A stretch of DNA of 64,000 nucleotides from Terrabacter sp. Ter38 (GTDB lineage: Bacteria; Actinomycetota; Actinomycetes; Actinomycetales; Dermatophilaceae): contig NZ_JALJRZ010000009.1 of NCBI RefSeq assembly GCF_024519435.1, positions 1 through 64,000 of the forward strand, in the 5' to 3' direction. Below the pieces are notes generated by a model. It did no database searches. It saw nothing but the letters and a program-made list of their open reading frames with translations, and was not told where the DNA came from. The translations under genes were made by a program, and so were the position numbers. The stretch's first letter is position 1. Each line of letters starts with the position of its first letter. Of the stretch, positions 60,661 through 64,000 are shown in pieces.

Positions 60661-60716
60661 GACGGGGTTAGGGTCGAAACGTCACGATGTGCGAGTGACG
60701 GATTGAGGAGGCCGAG

Positions 60717-62480
60717 ATGTCTGATGACGTCCGCAACCCAGACCCCGACGGTGCCGCCGGCGCCGGAGTCCCCGGAGCGGGGGACCGCGAGCTCGCAGCC
60801 CTGCGTGCCGAGGTCGAATCGCTGCGCGAGGTGGCGCGACACTCGCCACAGCGCACCCGAGAGCTCGAGGCGCGGCTCGCCCACGTCCAGACCAGCCTGT
60901 CGACGCTGTCGTCCCAGAACGAGCGCCTCGTGCGCACGCTCAAGGACGCTCGCGAGCAGATCGTCACGCTGAAGAAGGAGGTCGACCGCCTCGCGCAGCC
61001 GCCGAGCACCTACGGTCTCGTCGTCGACCCGCCGCAGGACGGCTCGATCGACATCATCACCGGCGGCCGCAAGATGCGTGTCGCGGTCAGCCCGTCCGTC
61101 GACCAGCAGGAGCTGGGCCTAGGCCGAGAGGTCATGCTCAACGAGGCCCTCAACGTGGTTTCCGTCCACGGCTACGAGCGCGTGGGTGAGGTCGTCACGG
61201 TCAAGGAGCGTCTCGACGCCGACCGTGTCGTGGTCGTCACGCACGGTGACGAGGAGCGCGTGTGCCGCATCGCGACGCCCCTGCTCGGCGAGCACTTCCG
61301 CGTCGGCGACTCCCTCACCCTCGACCCGAGGTCCAACTTCGTCCACGAGGTCGTGCCCAAGCTCGAGGTCGAGGAGCTCGTTCTCGAGGAGGTGCCCGAC
61401 GTCGAGTACGAAGACATCGGTGGCCTCGCCGGCCAGATCGAGCAGATCCGCGACGCCGTCGAGCTGCCGTTCCTTCATCCCGAGCTCTACAAGGAGCACG
61501 CGCTCAAGCCGCCGAAGGGGGTGCTGCTCTACGGCCCTCCCGGCTGTGGCAAGACGCTCATCGCCAAGGCGGTCGCCGCGTCCCTCGCCCGCCAGGTCGC
61601 CGCGCGCACCGGCAAGCAGACGGAGAAGAGCTACTTCCTCAACATCAAGGGCCCCGAGCTGCTCAACAAGTACGTCGGCGAGACCGAGCGCCACATCCGG
61701 CTCATCTTCCAGCGCGCACGCGAGAAGGCCTCCGACGGCACGCCCGTCGTCGTCTTCTTCGACGAGATGGACTCGCTCTTCCGCACCCGCGGATCCGGCG
61801 TGTCCAGCGACGTCGAGACGACGATCGTGCCGCAGCTGCTCGCCGAGATCGACGGCGTCGAGCGCCTGGACAACGTCATCGTCATCGGGGCCTCCAACCG
61901 CGAGGACATGATCGACCCGGCCATCCTGCGACCCGGTCGTCTCGACGCCAAGATCAAGATCGAGCGGCCCGACGCCGAGAGCGCGCGAGACATCTTCAGC
62001 AAGTACCTCGTCGACACGCTGCCGCTGCACGAGCACGACCTCGCCGTCAACGGCGGGGACCGGGACGCGACCGTGGAGGCGATGATCACGGCAGCCGTCG
62101 AGCGGATGTACTCCGAGATGGAGGAGAACCGCTTCCTCGAGGTGACCTACCAGGGCGGCGACAAGGAGATCCTCTACTTCAAGGACTTCAACTCGGGCGC
62201 GATGATCCAGAACATCGTCGACCGTGCCAAGAAGCTGGCGATCAAGGACTTCCTGACGACCGGCCAGAAGGGCATCCGCGTCGAGCACCTCCTCGCCAGC
62301 TGCGTCGACGAGTTCAAGGAGAACGAGGACCTGCCCAACACGACCAACCCCGACGACTGGGCACGGATCAGCGGCAAGAAGGGCGAGCGGATCGTCTACA
62401 TCCGCACGCTGCTCAAGGGCAAGGACGGCACCGAGCCCGGCCGGTCCATCGCAACGGCCAACACGGGTCAGTACCTCTGA
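60717..62480 (+). CDS. arc: Proteasome-associated AAA ATPase (ARC/Mpa)
   Basis: Unfolds pupylated proteins for the 20S proteasome. The 587-residue protein has an N-terminal coiled coil (about 25-95: [19 protein letters not shown]...[17 protein letters not shown]), double OB domain (about 100-235), AAA core with Walker A GPPGCGKT near 273, Walker [10 protein letters not shown] near 346 and sensor GASNRED. The C-terminal GQYL is the proteasome-gating tail. A TAGGGT at 60669-60674 and GAGGAGG at 60705-60711 imply a short leader. No dop, pup, prcBA or pafA follow in the window; the next gene is on the other strand. Confidence 0.95.
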   Translation: MSDDVRNPDPDGAAGAGVPGAGDRELAALRAEVESLREVARHSPQRTRELEARLAHVQTSLSTLSSQNERLVRTLKDAREQIVTLKKEVDRLAQPPSTYGLVVDPPQDGSIDIITGGRKMRVAVSPSVDQQELGLGREVMLNEALNVVSVHGYERVGEVVTVKERLDADRVVVVTHGDEERVCRIATPLLGEHFRVGDSLTLDPRSNFVHEVVPKLEVEELVLEEVPDVEYEDIGGLAGQIEQIRDAVELPFLHPELYKEHALKPPKGVLLYGPPGCGKTLIAKAVAASLARQVAARTGKQTEKSYFLNIKGPELLNKYVGETERHIRLIFQRAREKASDGTPVVVFFDEMDSLFRTRGSGVSSDVETTIVPQLLAEIDGVERLDNVIVIGASNREDMIDPAILRPGRLDAKIKIERPDAESARDIFSKYLVDTLPLHEHDLAVNGGDRDATVEAMITAAVERMYSEMEENRFLEVTYQGGDKEILYFKDFNSGAMIQNIVDRAKKLAIKDFLTTGQKGIRVEHLLASCVDEFKENEDLPNTTNPDDWARISGKKGERIVYIRTLLKGKDGTEPGRSIATANTGQYL

Positions 62481-62505
62481 GAGCGCGCGCATGCCGTGTG
62501 GCCCG

Positions 62506-62568
62506 GTTGCCCCGGCAACACGTGGCCTCTCGACGGGGTTGAGGCGGCCACACGTGGCCTCTCGACGG
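62506..62568. repeat. 19-bp direct repeats and a hairpin after arc
   Basis: The 19-mer ACACGTGGCCTCTCGACGG occurs at 62518-62536 and again at 62550-62568 (32-bp period). A hairpin GTTGCC-CC-GGCAAC (62506-62519) sits just before. The region separates convergent arc and DUF3054 genes and may contain their terminators. Confidence 0.6.
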
Positions 62569-62579
62569 TGGGGGGCTCG

Positions 62580-62978
62580 CTAGCTGCGCTCGTGCGGCGC
62601 GCGGGCCCGGCGGACTGCGTACGCCCCGACGGCGCGCCAGCCCAGCAGGAAGAGCGCCAGCACGACCGAGGCGACCACGACGAAGCTGAGGGCCGTGCCC
62701 GACCCGACCGCGTGCCGCAGCAGCATGCCGACGAGGACGGTCGCGAACCAGACGGTCACGCCGGGCGCGACGTCGAGCGGCCAGGACCGGCGCACGACCC
62801 GCACGACGAGCCAGCCGATTCCGGTCCCGACGAGGAAGGGCCAGGCCGTCGACAGGACACCGAGCACCGGGCTCGACTCGTCGTGGCTCGCCCGACCGAC
62901 AGCGGCGAAGACGAGCACGAGCGCGACGTCGAGCAGCAGCGCGACCGCGGGGCGGCGCCACCAGGCAGGTCGGCTCAT
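62580..62978 (-). CDS. DUF3054 membrane protein
   Basis: A 132-residue protein with four hydrophobic helices, containing LLLDVALVLVFAAVGRASHDE, WPFLVGTGIGWLVVR and PGVTVWFATVLVGMLLRHAVGSGTALSFVVVASVVLALFLLGWR, the DUF3054 signature. Function unknown. Its ATG (62976-62978) overlaps the prs stop (62975-62977) as ATGA, so it is cotranslated with the upstream prs. Confidence 0.87.
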   Translation of the reverse strand: MSRPAWWRRPAVALLLDVALVLVFAAVGRASHDESSPVLGVLSTAWPFLVGTGIGWLVVRVVRRSWPLDVAPGVTVWFATVLVGMLLRHAVGSGTALSFVVVASVVLALFLLGWRAVGAYAVRRARAPHERS

Positions 62979-63964
62979 GAGGGCGTGTCGAAGGGGAGCC
63001 TGGCCTGCGGCGGCGCGTGGGTGGGGTCGACGCCCTCGAAGAGCGAGCTCACCGAGCGGCCGTGGTGGATCCGGCTGATCGCCTCGGCGAAGAGGGCCGA
63101 CACGGACCGCACCTTGAGCTCGGGCCAGCCGTCCGGAGCCGGGACGGTGTCGGTCGTGACGACCTCGGTGACGAAGGGATGGTCGCGCAGCCGCTCGACG
63201 GCCTTGCCGGCAAAGAGGCCGTGGGTGCAGACGATCGCGGCCTCGGTCGCGCCGGCGTCCTTGAGGCGGTCCATCAGCTCGAGCATCGAGCCGCCCGTCG
63301 CGATCTCGTCGTCGAGGATGATCGCGCGGCGACCCGAGACGTCGCCGACGATGGAGTCGATGACCACGCGGTCGTCGGCCACCCGCTGCTTCGAGCCCGC
63401 CGCGACGGGCAGCCCGAGCAGGCGGGCGAACTGGGTCGCGACCTTGGCGTTGCCGAGGTCGGGGCTGACGACGATCGAGCCGCCCAGGTCGTTGTCGCGG
63501 AAGTGGTCCGCGAGCACCCCGATCGCCGTCAGGTGGTCGACGGGCGTCGAGAAGAAGCCGTGAACCTGGGGAGCATGGAGGGCCATGGTGAGGACCCGGT
63601 GGCAGCCGGCCGTCGAGATCATGTCGGCCACGAGCCGTCCGCCGAGGGAGATGCGCGAGGCGTCCTTCTTGTCGGAGCGGGCGTAGGCGTAGTGCGGCAT
63701 GACCGCCGTGATCTGAGCCGCCGAGGCGCCGCGCGCCGCGTCGATCATGAGGAGCAGCTCCATGAGGTGCTCCTGCGTCGGCGGCACGAGCGGCTGGACG
63801 ATGTAGACGTCGCGCTGGCGGCAGTTGGCGAGCAGCTGTGCCTGCAGGCAGTCGTTGCTGAACCGCTTGATGTCGACGGGGGACCGGGTCACCCCGAGAT
63901 GGGAGCAGATCCGGTCGGCCAGGGCGGGGTGCGCCGAGCCGCTGAACACGACGACATCGTTCAC
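62975..63964 (-). CDS. prs: Divergent ribose-phosphate diphosphokinase
   Basis: Makes PRPP from ribose-5-phosphate and ATP. The 329-residue protein retains DVYIVQPLVPPTQEHLMELLLMIDAARGASAAQITAVMPHYAYARSDKK, the flag-like SRISLGGRLVADM, and the PRPP loop AIILDDEIATGGSM. It departs from housekeeping Prs in several motifs, for example FSNDCLQAQ where FANGEIYV would be usual, so it is likely a second, divergent paralogue. The GTG at 63964 (VNDVVVFSG) was preferred over the GTG at 63982 because family members start at that motif and GAGGGATGG precedes it. The upstream region runs off the window. Confidence 0.88.
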   Translation of the reverse strand: MNDVVVFSGSAHPALADRICSHLGVTRSPVDIKRFSNDCLQAQLLANCRQRDVYIVQPLVPPTQEHLMELLLMIDAARGASAAQITAVMPHYAYARSDKKDASRISLGGRLVADMISTAGCHRVLTMALHAPQVHGFFSTPVDHLTAIGVLADHFRDNDLGGSIVVSPDLGNAKVATQFARLLGLPVAAGSKQRVADDRVVIDSIVGDVSGRRAIILDDEIATGGSMLELMDRLKDAGATEAAIVCTHGLFAGKAVERLRDHPFVTEVVTTDTVPAPDGWPELKVRSVSALFAEAISRIHHGRSVSSLFEGVDPTHAPPQARLPFDTPS

Positions 63965-64000
63965 TTCGAGACCATCCCTCACGAGACTCGCGTGCGTTCG

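Overview
The window is a gene-dense, very G+C-rich (about 70%) stretch of actinobacterial chromosome. Gene content points to Micrococcales, probably Intrasporangiaceae or a close relative. Diagnostic genes are mshC (mycothiol), the Pup-proteasome ATPase arc/mpa, an InhA-type enoyl reductase behind fabG, two F420-type luciferase-fold oxidoreductases, and a cphA/cphB cyanophycin pair. There is no rRNA, no insertion sequence, no integrase and no replication origin. One intact tRNA gene is present. The family assignment is inference; the phylum-level one is secure.

Layout. 1-1.1 kb: repetitive GC-rich edge and a frameshifted P-loop kinase-like gene running into a DUF1272 gene. 1.1-3.4 kb: two small genes, then fabG-inhA. 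3.4-9.9 kb: cyanophycin region with a Mur-ligase/TPR protein converging on cphA-cphB; the gap between them holds a 9-bp tandem repeat and an evenly spaced palindrome array. 9.9-16.1 kb: serB, ZIP transporter, LLM oxidoreductase, divergent glgC/glgA, acyltransferase. 16.2-24.4 kb: membrane hydrolase, PIG-L deacetylase, conserved unknowns, lone ABC ATPase, NfeD-SPFH pair, TauE exporter, SpoU methyltransferase. 24.4-29.0 kb: DUF3037/HipA-like kinase pair, MFS exporter, marR-drrAB-like operon. 29.0-30.4 kb: tRNA-Leu(GAG) with a decayed 3' copy 1.1 kb away and an EcsC gene between. 30.5-35.8 kb: M20 peptidase, lipoprotein, polyaspartate protein, two oxidoreductases. 35.9-46.3 kb: uppP, corA, phosphatase, DUF3090, SCO1664 kinase, mshC, PAC2, metH, an order that from memory matches M. 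tuberculosis Rv2136c-Rv2124c. 46.3-55.3 kb: HAD, SRPBCC, LysR-substrate protein, DUF5997, YdeI-like, ECF42 sigma with its YciI partner, MocR regulator and the mmsA-aminotransferase operon. 55.8-64 kb: secreted hydrolase, RecB nuclease, site-2 protease, SSB-like protein, trmI, arc, DUF3054 and a divergent prs.

Two genome-scale signals cut across the genes. First, about 27 genes have a TANNNT -10 hexamer exactly 6-8 nt before their start codon, the signature of leaderless transcripts; this was used to choose starts. Second, the 8-mer CGGCATAC/GTATGCCG occurs about 23 times in both orientations, roughly tenfold above a simple composition estimate, and inside genes it forces rare codons (TAT, GCA, ATA). 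The most novel local structures are the 51-bp-period palindrome array at 5796-5968, the CphA-like protein that lacks the ATP-grasp domain, and the tRNA-Leu 3'-end duplication.
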